Of a stretch of 64,000 nucleotides of DNA, positions 1 to 7,769 are shown one piece after another. Under the pieces are notes generated by a model. It ran no database searches. It saw only the letters and a list, made by a program, of their open reading frames with translations, and was not told the origin of the DNA. Made by a program: the position numbers and the translations under genes. Numbering within the stretch: position 1 is the first letter of the stretch; each line of letters opens with the position of its first letter. The DNA lies in assembly GCA_017559955.1 (NCBI GenBank), contig JAFYPQ010000006.1:1-64000 (forward strand), written 5' to 3'. Source of the stretch: Bacteroidales bacterium (GTDB lineage Bacteria > Bacteroidota > Bacteroidia > Bacteroidales > G3-4614).

Positions 1-8
1 TATATTTA

Positions 9-737
9 TTATTTTATAACAGTTTTATATTGTAATGTATATAAGTAGCAATTCTTGTTTTGGTCGCCGTCAGGCGATTTAAATCTTTCTGTTTTGAATG
101 ACGGTGTTGTTAAACTTTTAAACCTAAATATTAATGTGTAATTGGTATCAAACTTAGGTAAAACATACGATTGCCACCCCTTTTCTGTTGTAGTAATTGT
201 AGGAGCATTACCTGTATAATATATATAATCCAATATAATGGTTTTTGTTGCTTCATTTACACTCTCTTTAACGAACTGAACAGAAGTGTTATCGCTTTTT
301 TCGTAAGAAGATTGAAAAGAGATCATCGTCTCTTCGCCTATAACGGTAAGGTATGGTTCTGATACATCATTAATCGAATCACTTCCGGCAAATGGTTTGT
401 TTGCAATATTATCAGTAAGAGAAGCATTCCATTTCTCCTGTATTACTATATCAGCATTATAAATACCCGATTCGTATGCACCTTCCGGTTGATTGTCCCA
501 ATCTAAGGTAAAAGTAAACAAGCATCTATTAATCTCATTTTGTATGGGAAGTTCCAAACCACTGCCTGTTAGATTTATGTGAATATTATCGGTCTTTATA
601 ATAGGTTGTCCATCAATATTTACAATAGTTCCGACATCGTACGATTTTAAAACATTACCTTTATCACCGAGGCATGATGAAAACGATATTATTGAAATTG
701 TGCAGAGTAGAGTAAATATAAATCTTTTAAATTTCAT
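9..737 (-). CDS. NigD-like outer-membrane/periplasmic lipoprotein
   Basis: A 242-residue protein with a lipoprotein signal at its N-terminus: a basic start, a hydrophobic stretch, then a lipobox ending at Cys22 (SFSSC). Lipidation and envelope location follow from this. After the lipobox comes GDKGNVLKSYDVGTIVN, the usual opening of NigD-like proteins of Bacteroidales (an OB-like N-terminal domain followed by a beta-sandwich). These proteins have no established biochemical role; the name comes from a bacteriocin locus. The gene stands alone on the minus strand with its own TAnnTTTG promoter at 771-778. Its end lies 8 bases from the window edge, so I cannot see its downstream neighbour. Family assignment is by sequence style, not by search. 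Confidence 0.8.
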   Translation of the reverse strand: MKFKRFIFTLLCTISIISFSSCLGDKGNVLKSYDVGTIVNIDGQPIIKTDNIHINLTGSGLELPIQNEINRCLFTFTLDWDNQPEGAYESGIYNADIVIQEKWNASLTDNIANKPFAGSDSINDVSEPYLTVIGEETMISFQSSYEKSDNTSVQFVKESVNEATKTIILDYIYYTGNAPTITTTEKGWQSYVLPKFDTNYTLIFRFKSLTTPSFKTERFKSPDGDQNKNCYLYTLQYKTVIK

Positions 738-770
738 AAAACAATTAAGTTATGCTATTAATTAATGTCT

Positions 771-778
771 CAAAATTA
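771..778 (-). promoter_or_regulatory. -7 promoter element for the NigD-like gene
   Basis: TAATTTTG on the minus strand matches the Bacteroidetes -7 consensus TAnnTTTG, about 34 bases before the start codon of the NigD-like gene. Confidence 0.5.
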
Positions 779-798
779 CAACAAATATCTTATGTAAA

Positions 799-836
799 AA
801 TAGGTTGTATCAGAAAGAGTTATGATACAACCTATT
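799..836 (-). terminator. Terminator hairpin after the DUF1015 gene
   Basis: A perfect 14-base-pair inverted repeat (AATAGGTTGTATCA with TGATACAACCTATT) around a 10-base loop, placed just past the stop of the DUF1015 gene. The minus-strand 3' side is followed by TTTTTACAT. Confidence 0.75.
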
Positions 837-863
837 AAGTTTGATAATTATATTAATTGGGTA

Positions 864-2108
864 TTATACTAATTTATGTATAACAAGACCTGAACGAAGT
901 TTTGGCTCGAACCATGTCGTTTTTGGAGGCATAATATTACCGGTGTCTGCAATATCCATAAGTTGTTTCATTGAAACAGGATATAGTGCAAGAGCAACTT
1001 TCATCTCTCCGTTATCAACACGGCGTTTAAGTTCTCCTAAACCTCTAATACCACCAACAAAGTCGATGCGTTTGTCAGAGCGAAGGTCTGTAATACCAAG
1101 AATATCTCTTAAAATTAAATCAGAAGAGATTGTTACGTCAAGAACACCGATAGGATCTTCATCATTGTAAGTTCCCTCTTTTGCTGTTAGTGAGTACCAT
1201 TTGCCACTTAGGTATAGTGAGAAATTGTGAAGTGATGAAGGAGAGTAGATATCTTCGCCTTTCTCTTCAACAATAAAGTTCTCTGCTAGTTTAGTAAGGA
1301 ACTCTTCATCACTCAAGCCATTCAAATCTTTTACTACACGATTGTAGTCAATAATTTTAAGTTGAGATGCAGGGAAGCAAACAGCCAAGAAGTAGTTGTA
1401 CTCCTCATCGCCTTTATGATTTGGATTTTGTTTTGCCTTTTCCGCTCCAACAAGAGCGGCAGCAGCAGTTCTGTGATGTCCGTCTGCAATATAAAGGTAG
1501 GGGATATTTGCAAAAATTTCTGTGATACGAGCAATGTCTTTTTCATCTTCTATCAACCAGAAGTGGTGCCCGAAGCCATCGGGTGCAACAAAATCATACT
1601 CGGCTTTTCCGCTAACTGTTTTAGCAACAATTGCATCAAGTTCAGCTTCATCGGGATATGCAAAAAATACAGGCTCAATATTTGCATTATTGATACGAAC
1701 GTGTTTCATTCTATCCTCTTCTTTATCACGACGAGTTAATTCGTGTTTTTTAATAACACCGCTTAGATAATCCTCAACATTGGCACAAACAACCAAACCA
1801 TATTGAGTTCTGCCATCCATTGTTTGAGCATAAACGTAATAACACTCTTTTTCGTCTTGAACCAACCAACCATTGTTTTGCCATTTGTTGAAGTTTTCAA
1901 CAGCTTTGTCGTAAACTTCAGGAGCATGCTCATCTGTTCCGGGAGCAAAATCAATTTCGGGTTTTATAATGTGGTAAAGGGATTTCTCATTTCCTTCTGC
2001 CTCTTTTCTTGCTTCTTCCGAGTTTAGTACGTCATATGGGCGAGAAGCAACCTCTTCAACCATAATTTGAGGAGGTCTTATCCCTTTAAATGGTTTAATT
2101 TTAGCCAT
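864..2108 (-). CDS. DUF1015 family protein in the serine cluster
   Basis: A 414-residue soluble protein of the DUF1015 family. I start it at the ATG giving MAKIKPFKG (2108) because the ten residues before it in the longer frame are not family-like. It carries IADGHHRTAAA at about residues 207-217 and a C-terminal signature MPPKTTWFEPKLRSGL, both typical of the family. Its place directly downstream of serC and serA, in the same direction, argues for a role in serine or one-carbon metabolism; no phosphoserine phosphatase gene is seen in the cluster. The DGHHR motif resembles the ATP/phosphate-binding motif of ParB/Srx-fold serine kinases, but that is an inference from a short motif. The biochemical function is unknown. 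Confidence 0.85.
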   Translation of the reverse strand: MAKIKPFKGIRPPQIMVEEVASRPYDVLNSEEARKEAEGNEKSLYHIIKPEIDFAPGTDEHAPEVYDKAVENFNKWQNNGWLVQDEKECYYVYAQTMDGRTQYGLVVCANVEDYLSGVIKKHELTRRDKEEDRMKHVRINNANIEPVFFAYPDEAELDAIVAKTVSGKAEYDFVAPDGFGHHFWLIEDEKDIARITEIFANIPYLYIADGHHRTAAAALVGAEKAKQNPNHKGDEEYNYFLAVCFPASQLKIIDYNRVVKDLNGLSDEEFLTKLAENFIVEEKGEDIYSPSSLHNFSLYLSGKWYSLTAKEGTYNDEDPIGVLDVTISSDLILRDILGITDLRSDKRIDFVGGIRGLGELKRRVDNGEMKVALALYPVSMKQLMDIADTGNIMPPKTTWFEPKLRSGLVIHKLV

Positions 2109-2138
2109 GGTTTTATATGTATAAATTATAAACTTCAA

Positions 2139-2166
2139 AAGAGGAAACCCTAATAGGTTACCTCTT
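2139..2166 (-). terminator. Intercistronic hairpin between serA and the DUF1015 gene
   Basis: Inverted repeat AAGAGGAAACC / GGTTACCTCTT with a short loop in the 80-base gap after serA. On the minus strand it lies just before the DUF1015 start codon. It lacks a good U-tract right after the stem, so it may be a processing or attenuation hairpin rather than a full terminator. Confidence 0.45.
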
Positions 2167-2188
2167 TAAGTTATTGTTTTTGTATATA

Positions 2189-3109
2189 TTATTTGTTAAC
2201 ACGAAATCTGTCGATACCATCTTTTAAATATCCAACAGATTGTTTTGCAGCAGCAATACCTGCATTAATATTAGCCTCAGCTGTTTGAGCACCCATTTTT
2301 TTAGGAGTGAAGAAGCAACGATTTTCAAATTTGGCTTTGAACTCATCTGCTGCAACTGGAGCAATGTCCGATACATAACGGAAGTCTGCTCTCTCATCCA
2401 TTAATTTAATCAACTCTTCTTCGTTGATAACCTCTTTACGAGCAGTGTTAATCAAAATAGCACCTTTAGGCATTTGATTTAAAAGGGCATAGTTGATTGA
2501 TTTTTTAGTCTCGTTTGTTGCAGGAATATGAAGAGAGATAAATTGACACTCTTTGTAAAGAGTATTAACATCTTTAACAGGAGTAACGCCTGCCTCAACC
2601 ATAACCTCATCTGGGCAGTATGGATCAAAAGCCATAACCTCCATACCGAAACCTTTTGCAATGCGTGCTACGTTACGACCAACTTGTCCGAATGCGTGGA
2701 TACCGATTTTTTTACCAAGTAACTCAGTCCCTGAAGTTCCGTTAAACATATTACGAACCATCATAACTGTCATACCAAACACAAGTTCGGCAACAGCATT
2801 TGAGTTTTGGCCTGGAGTATTCATTACACATACACCTTTTGCAGTAGCCGCATCAAGATCTATGTTATCGTATCCAGCACCTGCACGAACAACAATTTTT
2901 AAATTCTCTGCTGCAGCAATAACCTCTGCATCTATAATGTCGCTACGAACAATAATGCCGTCAACATCTTTTACAGCTTCTAATAATTGGGCTTTTTCGG
3001 TATATTTTTCCAAAAGTGCAAGTTCAAGACCTGCTACTTCAATCTCTTTTTTAATTCCTTCAACAGCAACTGCTGCAAAGGGTTTATCGGTTGCAACTAA
3101 TACTTTCAT
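2189..3109 (-). CDS. serA: D-3-phosphoglycerate dehydrogenase
   Basis: First enzyme of serine biosynthesis: it oxidises 3-phosphoglycerate to 3-phosphohydroxypyruvate with NAD. The 306-residue protein is the short type without a C-terminal ACT domain. It shows RAGAGYDNID (substrate/Arg loop, about 75-84), the Rossmann nucleotide motif in IGIHAFGQVGRNVARI (about 135-150), and NTARKEVINEEEL. At the usual TPH-x-GA catalytic position it reads TPKKMGAQTAEA (about 268-279), so lysine stands where the catalytic histidine normally is. The same replacement is known from the short 3-phosphoglycerate dehydrogenase of Entamoeba histolytica, whose enzyme is related to those of Bacteroidetes. It lies 82 bases after serC. 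Confidence 0.92.
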   Translation of the reverse strand: MKVLVATDKPFAAVAVEGIKKEIEVAGLELALLEKYTEKAQLLEAVKDVDGIIVRSDIIDAEVIAAAENLKIVVRAGAGYDNIDLDAATAKGVCVMNTPGQNSNAVAELVFGMTVMMVRNMFNGTSGTELLGKKIGIHAFGQVGRNVARIAKGFGMEVMAFDPYCPDEVMVEAGVTPVKDVNTLYKECQFISLHIPATNETKKSINYALLNQMPKGAILINTARKEVINEEELIKLMDERADFRYVSDIAPVAADEFKAKFENRCFFTPKKMGAQTAEANINAGIAAAKQSVGYLKDGIDRFRVNK

Positions 3110-3130
3110 AATTATTTTTTATTAATTAAA

Positions 3131-3172
3131 GAAACTCACCCGAAGATTTTTAGAAGCTTCAAAGTGAGTTTC
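3131..3172 (-). terminator. Intercistronic hairpin between serC and serA
   Basis: GAAACTCAC pairs with GTGAGTTTC, with an inner GAAG/CTTC pair. On the minus strand the hairpin follows the serC stop and is followed by TTTAATTAAT. It probably tunes readthrough into serA or protects the serC mRNA end. Confidence 0.5.
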
Positions 3173-3191
3173 ATTTAAATTTATCTATTTA

Positions 3192-4259
3192 TTAATATTT
3201 TTTCTCAAACTCTTTCATTGTGTCAATCAAAGCAGCAACGCTCTCTTTTGGCATAGCATTGTAGATTGATGCTCTGAAACCACCTACAGAACGGTGTCCT
3301 TTAATACCAATCATACCTTTTGATTTCGCAAACTCCACAAATTCACCTTCAAGTTCTTGATACTCTTCGTTCATCACGAAACATACGTTCATTATTGAAC
3401 GGTCTTCAACAGCAGCAGTACCTTTGAACAAACGATTGCGGTCAATTTCATCGTAAAGCATTGTCGCTTTCTCAACATTAATTTTCTCAAGAGCCGCAAC
3501 ACCACCTAATGATTTGTAGTATTTAAGAGTTTGCAATGCAGCAAAGATTGGCAAACATGGAGGAGTGTTAAACATTGAACCTTTTTTAATGTGAGTGCGA
3601 TAGTCTAGCATAGTAGGAATAGCTCTATCAACTTTACCCAAAGCATCCTCTTTAACGATAGCCAAAGTTACACCTGCAGGAGCCAAGTTCTTTTGAGCAC
3701 CAGCATAGATGATATCATATTTTGATATATCTATAGGTCGAGAGAAGATATCTGATGACATGTCAGCAACTAAGCGAGCTTTTACATCGGGATCTTTTCT
3801 TATCTCGGTACCAAATATAGTGTTGTTTGATGTAAAGTGGAAATAATCTACATCGTCTGAAATTTCGTAGTTTTTAGGAATGTAGTTAAAGTTAGCATCT
3901 TTTGATGAAGCAACAACTTCAACCTCACCAAACAATTTAGCCTCTTTGATGGCATTAACCGCCCAAGTACCAGTCTCTAAATAAGCAGCTTTAGTTTTTA
4001 GAAGGTTGAAAGGAACCATACAGAATTGCATACTTGCTCCACCACCAACTAATACCACTTCATATCCTGCTGGAACGTCAAGAAGTTCTTTGATTAATGC
4101 TTGAGTTTCGTCCATAACTGCTACGAACTCTTTTGAACGGTGCGATACCTCCAATAGTGAAAGACCTGTACCTGCAAAATCGATAACAGCATCAGCTGTA
4201 TTTTTAATAGTGTAAGGGCTCAAAATTGAGGGACCTGCATAAAAGTTGTGCTTCTTCAT
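3192..4259 (-). CDS. serC: Phosphoserine aminotransferase
   Basis: PLP-dependent transaminase that converts 3-phosphohydroxypyruvate and glutamate to phosphoserine. The 355-residue length is normal. Landmarks include the N-terminal [11 protein letters not shown], the phosphate/PLP loop GGGASMQF at 72-79, [11 protein letters not shown] at 142-152, and the Schiff-base lysine in [11 protein letters not shown] (Lys190). The C-terminus [18 protein letters not shown] is family-typical. It is the first gene of the serC-serA-DUF1015 cluster and has its own TAnnTTTG promoter about 75 bases upstream. Confidence 0.96.
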   Translation of the reverse strand: MKKHNFYAGPSILSPYTIKNTADAVIDFAGTGLSLLEVSHRSKEFVAVMDETQALIKELLDVPAGYEVVLVGGGASMQFCMVPFNLLKTKAAYLETGTWAVNAIKEAKLFGEVEVVASSKDANFNYIPKNYEISDDVDYFHFTSNNTIFGTEIRKDPDVKARLVADMSSDIFSRPIDISKYDIIYAGAQKNLAPAGVTLAIVKEDALGKVDRAIPTMLDYRTHIKKGSMFNTPPCLPIFAALQTLKYYKSLGGVAALEKINVEKATMLYDEIDRNRLFKGTAAVEDRSIMNVCFVMNEEYQELEGEFVEFAKSKGMIGIKGHRSVGGFRASIYNAMPKESVAALIDTMKEFEKKY

Positions 4260-4333
4260 ATTTTTTAATTTATATGTTTATAATTATTTGTTCTCTATTT
4301 TTTTAATATTGACCTTTTGTTTTTTAGGCACGA

Positions 4334-4341
4334 CAAAATTA
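4334..4341 (-). promoter_or_regulatory. -7 promoter element for serC
   Basis: Minus-strand TAATTTTG at 4341-4334 matches TAnnTTTG, 75 bases before the serC start. It would drive the serC-serA-DUF1015 cluster. Confidence 0.5.
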
Positions 4342-4456
4342 ATACATATTTTTTGTTTAACAAATAAAAAGCAAACAAAATGCAATTTAAAACTTGTTAA
4401 TCTTTATCTTTTTGCTAATTACAATACATTAACTCTGTCAAACTGTTTTTAATATG

Positions 4457-5743
4457 CTATTTTTTTGAAAATTTATTACCCCATAAATACTCCATTCTCT
4501 CTCTCATTTTCTCCTCAGCAGCATTATTTTGCGGAGTCCATAACGATATACCATCTATTTTATCGGGCAAAAATTGTTGTTTAACAAAATTATTTGCGTA
4601 GTCGTGGGCATATTTATATCCGCTTCCGTAGCCCGACTCTCTCATTAATTTTGTAGGGGCATTGCGTAGATGTAGAGGAACAGGCAAATCTCCACTCTCT
4701 TCAATAAGAGCAAGAGCATCATTAATCGATTTATACGCCGAATTACTTTTTGGACTTGTCGCTAAATATATAGTAGCTTCAGCCAATATTATTCTACCTT
4801 CGGGCCACCCAATCTTTTCAAGAGAATCAAAACATGCGTTTGCAATTAATAGAGCATTAGGGTTAGCCAATCCAATATCTTCAGCAGCCGAAATAACCAA
4901 TCGTCTAGCAATAAATTTTGGATCTTCACCACCTGCAACCATTCTGCCCAGCCAATAAATAGCAGCATCTGGATCGCTACCTCTAATAGATTTTATAAAT
5001 GCCGATATTATATCATAATGCATTTCGCCACCCTTGTCGTAAGCAGCAGGGTTTTGTTGCAAACGTTCAGTAACAATATCATTATTAATAACAATATCCT
5101 CTTGGTTTTGATTACTCTGAGTAATTAAATCTATAATGTTTAATAGTTTGCGAGCATCGCCTCCGGAATATCTGAAAAGAGCGTCAGTCTCTTCAATCTT
5201 AAAGTTTAAATCTTTTAAATATATATCTTCAGTAATTGCTTTATTAAGTAATTCGTTAAGATCACTCTCCTCTAATGGTTTAAGAGTATAAACCTGACAT
5301 CGAGAGAGTAGGGGACGAATAACCTCAAATGAGGGGTTTTCGGTTGTTGCACCTATCAATGTAACAGTACCATTCTCAACAGCACCTAATAATGAATCTT
5401 GTTGCGATTTGCTGAAACGGTGTATCTCATCGATAAACAGAATAGGACGTGCTATCGATTGAAAAACACCCGCACTTTTACATTTATCAATAACATCCCT
5501 TACATCTTTAACGCCTGAGTGAATAGCACTTAATGTATAAAAGGGAACCTCTAATATCGTTGAGATTATTTTTGCGAGAGACGTTTTACCTACGCCCGGA
5601 GGTCCCCATAATATAAAAGAAGATATTCTTCCGCTCTCAATCATATTACGAAGAATAGCACCTTTTGCAACTAGGTGCTTTTGTCCTATATATCCGTCAA
5701 AATTTACAGGACGTAATCTCTCTGCTAATGGTTGATGTATCAT
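4457..5743 (-). CDS. rarA: Replication-associated recombination protein A (AAA+ ATPase)
   Basis: RarA/MgsA is a clamp-loader-like AAA+ ATPase that acts at stalled replication forks. The 428-residue protein has Walker A WGPPGVGKTS at 46-55, Walker B ILFIDEIHRF, the sensor segment TVTLIGATTENPSF, and the C-terminal MgsA segment containing HYDIISAFIKSIRGSDPDAA and RRLVISAAEDIGLANP. Length is standard. It is transcribed alone on the minus strand; a TATCTTCG-type -7 element lies just upstream near 5764-5771. Confidence 0.95.
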   Translation of the reverse strand: MIHQPLAERLRPVNFDGYIGQKHLVAKGAILRNMIESGRISSFILWGPPGVGKTSLAKIISTILEVPFYTLSAIHSGVKDVRDVIDKCKSAGVFQSIARPILFIDEIHRFSKSQQDSLLGAVENGTVTLIGATTENPSFEVIRPLLSRCQVYTLKPLEESDLNELLNKAITEDIYLKDLNFKIEETDALFRYSGGDARKLLNIIDLITQSNQNQEDIVINNDIVTERLQQNPAAYDKGGEMHYDIISAFIKSIRGSDPDAAIYWLGRMVAGGEDPKFIARRLVISAAEDIGLANPNALLIANACFDSLEKIGWPEGRIILAEATIYLATSPKSNSAYKSINDALALIEESGDLPVPLHLRNAPTKLMRESGYGSGYKYAHDYANNFVKQQFLPDKIDGISLWTPQNNAAEEKMRERMEYLWGNKFSKK

Positions 5744-5895
5744 ATACTATATATTCTACCATTGCGAAGATAATAAATTAATTACTGAGAGGGAAATAGA
5801 TTATAAATAAAGTTAATTGTAATTTTTTTTATGCTTTTATTAAACCTTTGTTATAAAATATAGTCATAAAGACAGAAACTTAAATTAAAACAGCT

Positions 5896-6519
5896 ATGAA
5901 ACTTACAAAATTTAAATCAGTGTCAATATCATTAGTAGTAATGATGAGTATTTCTTCAGTATCTTTTGCTCAAAACAGTAAAAAAATCTCAACAAAAGAG
6001 ATGGCAGAGAAAAAAACAGAGATGATGAAACAGAGTTTGGATTTGACAAAAAATCAAGCAAAAAAAGTATATGAGATAAATCTAAACTATATTGAAGCTC
6101 GCAAGGCATGTATGGCAAAACGTCCCGCACTACCCAAAGATGGAAAACATTTTAAAGGAGCAGTTTGTCCTCCGGCACCCGAAGCTCCACATGCTTTCGA
6201 GTGTGAAAGACCAAAGCCTGAATTTAGGAATATTGCTCCTGACGGCAAACCCATGATGAAACCCGATTGCAATAAACCTTGTCCACAAATGAAACCCGGT
6301 TGCGACAAACCAAAATGCGATTCTTCATTTATGCATGGTAAACCAAATTGTTCGAAAGGAGTTAAACCTAATTTTAAACACGATTCAATTACATGTAAAT
6401 ATCACAACGATTTAAAACAAGTTTTGAGAGCATCGCAATACGATAAATGGATGAAAATTCAATGCGAAAGAATGAAAAATCATAATAATGGGCATAAACC
6501 AATGCCATGCCCTAGATAA
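5896..6519 (+). CDS. Cysteine-rich periplasmic Spy/CpxP-like protein
   Basis: A 207-residue secreted protein with a Sec signal peptide (cleavage near SVSFA-QNSKK, residue 25). Residues 30-70 form a basic amphipathic helix with LTKNQAKKVYEIN, like the LTxxQ motif of Spy/CpxP/DUF4890 proteins; residues 172-193 (LKQVLRASQYDKWMKIQ) look like the matching second helix. Between them sits an unusual insert rich in Pro, Lys, His and Cys. There are 11 cysteines in all (72, 91, 103, 125, 129, 136, 141, 152, 167, 190, 205), many in PxC or KPxC contexts. This suggests metal binding or disulfide cross-linking in the periplasm, but no function is established. It lies divergent from rarA and ends in a shared terminator. 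Confidence 0.7.
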   Translation: MKLTKFKSVSISLVVMMSISSVSFAQNSKKISTKEMAEKKTEMMKQSLDLTKNQAKKVYEINLNYIEARKACMAKRPALPKDGKHFKGAVCPPAPEAPHAFECERPKPEFRNIAPDGKPMMKPDCNKPCPQMKPGCDKPKCDSSFMHGKPNCSKGVKPNFKHDSITCKYHNDLKQVLRASQYDKWMKIQCERMKNHNNGHKPMPCPR

Positions 6520-6530
6520 TAAATGGTATA

Positions 6531-6570
6531 GTTAAAAGAAGGCTATTGGACCCAATAGCCTTCTTTTAAC
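6531..6570. terminator. Strong bidirectional terminator
   Basis: A near-perfect inverted repeat (arms of about 19 bases beginning GTTAAAAGAAGGCTATTGG) separates the plus-strand Spy-like gene from the convergent minus-strand gene. Both flanks are T/A-rich, so it can serve either strand. Confidence 0.85.
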
Positions 6571-6583
6571 TAATATTATAATA

Positions 6584-7087
6584 TTATTTTTGAACATCAA
6601 TATTGTAATATCCCATTACTTGAGCATTAATTAATGTTCCTTGTTCAATTACTGCATCACCACCTTTTATTGCAAGACATGGAAGACCAATTATAGCGCC
6701 AAAACCTGTAAATGTAAGACCTAAGCCCAAGCCTAATGCTTTCCCTCTTTTATTTTTTCCTTCTGCTGTAACATTTCCATTAAGTTGTATTGCTTGTCCA
6801 TCAACAGAGTTTACAGATATACAATTAATAGATACTTTGCCAGGTTTGCCAACACCTTTTTTAGATGTCTTTTCGATTTTCAAAATAACAGGTGTTCCTT
6901 TAGATATTAATATATCTCCTTGAAGACTTTTAACATCAGTTAGAACAGTTGCTGAGGCGCTACCACCTTCACTACTACTAACTGCGTCATTTATCATAAT
7001 GGGAATAATTTGTCCATTACCCAAAGGAACATTAGCATACGCACTTGCACAAAAAAGTACACACAAAGCAATCATTAATTTCTTCAT
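6584..7087 (-). CDS. Secreted protein with glycine-rich hydrophobic segment, unknown function
   Basis: A 167-residue protein with a clear signal peptide (MKKLMIALCVLFCASAYA, then NVPLGNGQ). The mature part is beta-rich. It contains a GTPVILKIEKTSKKG segment and a VDGQAIQLNGN segment, a pattern seen in small envelope proteins where a stretch that starts with 'ISKGTPV' recurs as 'IEQGTLI'. Residues about 117-140 are glycine-rich and hydrophobic (GLGLGLTFTGFGAIIGLP) and may insert into a membrane. I do not recognise a named family. It is monocistronic, with a promoter at 7124-7131. Confidence 0.65.
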   Translation of the reverse strand: MKKLMIALCVLFCASAYANVPLGNGQIIPIMINDAVSSSEGGSASATVLTDVKSLQGDILISKGTPVILKIEKTSKKGVGKPGKVSINCISVNSVDGQAIQLNGNVTAEGKNKRGKALGLGLGLTFTGFGAIIGLPCLAIKGGDAVIEQGTLINAQVMGYYNIDVQK

Positions 7088-7123
7088 AATTTCTAATATT
7101 TTAAATGGTTAATATTTTTTTAC

Positions 7124-7131
7124 AAAATTAT
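7124..7131 (-). promoter_or_regulatory. -7 promoter element for the 167-residue secreted protein
   Basis: Minus-strand TAATTTTG matching TAnnTTTG, 37 bases upstream of the start codon. Confidence 0.5.
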
Positions 7132-7205
7132 TGACTGCAATAATATTAATTTAATTTATGCGTATTATATAATTGCACATATTGTTGAAAAAGATTCACG
7201 CCTTC

Positions 7206-7406
7206 TTAAAGTTTGTCTGAGTAGTAAGCGAAGAAATTGTGTCCGAGAATTTTTGATATTTTAAAGAGTAGGGCAGAGTCAATACTCTCTCTCTTGAAGA
7301 TATTATAGACATTGGTGCGTTCACAGCAAAGTTTACCAGCAAACCAGGTAACAGAGCGACCTTGTTTGTAGAACTCTTCTTCAATTATTTTACCTATGTG
7401 TACCAT
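7206..7406 (-). CDS. Small helix-turn-helix transcriptional regulator
   Basis: A 66-residue single-domain protein. The sequence reads as one XRE/Cro-like helix-turn-helix: an IGKIIEEEF first helix, VTWFAGKLCCERTNVYNIF as the recognition unit, then a short C-terminal helix (SALLFKISKILGHNFFAYY). Short HTH proteins of this style are common in Bacteroidetes; I know of no defined regulon. The start codon follows three bases after a run of six U residues that closes a terminator-like hairpin, so its expression is probably controlled by the structured leader RNA at 7411-7551. Confidence 0.75.
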   Translation of the reverse strand: MVHIGKIIEEEFYKQGRSVTWFAGKLCCERTNVYNIFKRESIDSALLFKISKILGHNFFAYYSDKL

Positions 7407-7410
7407 AATA

Positions 7411-7551
7411 AAAAAGGCGGAACCATTCGATACTTAAATTCTACCTGAGGTACCGCCAAGCACCCTGCACACAAATAAGTACGAACAGTCCACGCCATAC
7501 ATAGGCTATGAACTATTAACACTTATTCTCGTATGCTTTCAATTTGGCGGT
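7411..7551 (-). ncRNA. Rod-shaped structured RNA: leader attenuator or 6S-like RNA
   Basis: On the minus strand this region folds into a long hairpin with several matched stems: ACCGCCAA (7551-7544) with UUGGCGGU (7459-7452), GCAUAC with GUGUGC, AAUAAGU with ACUUAUU, AGUUCAU with GUGGACU, and GCC with GGC around an apical loop at 7497-7503. The 3' strand of the closing stem can instead join a downstream terminator stem (GGCGGUACC with GGUUCCGCC, then UUUUUU). The two states exclude each other. It could be a cis-acting leader of the HTH gene or a free 6S-type RNA (a Bacteroidetes '6S-Flavo' class exists). Structure seen directly; identity uncertain. Confidence 0.55.
7416..7457 (-). terminator. 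Terminator directly before the HTH start codon
   Basis: Minus-strand GGCGGTACC (7457-7449) pairs with GGTTCCGCC (7424-7416), one mismatch, followed by TTTTTT and, three bases later, the HTH start codon. Its 5' arm overlaps the closing stem of the rod-shaped RNA, so only one of the two can form. Confidence 0.6.
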
Positions 7552-7657
7552 TTTCAAGTAGAGAGAATAAGAGCAAAAGCTCAAACAAAAAATTGAGTAT
7601 TTATATTCTTAATTTATCTATTTATTCTGTAATATATATTTAGAGTTTTATGTTATG

Positions 7658-7665
7658 CAAAAGTA
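7658..7665 (-). promoter_or_regulatory. Putative -7 element for the structured RNA/HTH transcript
   Basis: Minus-strand TACTTTTG fits TAnnTTTG and would give a leader of about 240 bases before the HTH gene. A weaker alternative (TTTG then TACTTG 21 bases on, near 7555-7584) would start transcription at the base of the rod. Confidence 0.4.
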
Positions 7666-7769
7666 ATAATAATTTTGTAATATTTTAATCTATATGATAT
7701 TTATAGAGTGATATAAAAAAGAGTTCGGCTTTTAACCGAACTCTCCATAGTAATAATATGTATTGAATA

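Noticed and set aside
841-1170. Plus-strand reading frame opposite the DUF1015 gene
   Set aside because: It lies entirely within a well-supported gene and encodes no coherent protein.
2661-3125. 154-codon plus-strand frame opposite serA
   Set aside because: Shadow of serA; serine- and threonine-rich composition typical of antisense frames.
7670-7677. TAATTTTG on the plus strand beside the HTH/RNA promoter
   Set aside because: No plus-strand gene follows; likely chance in AT-rich DNA.
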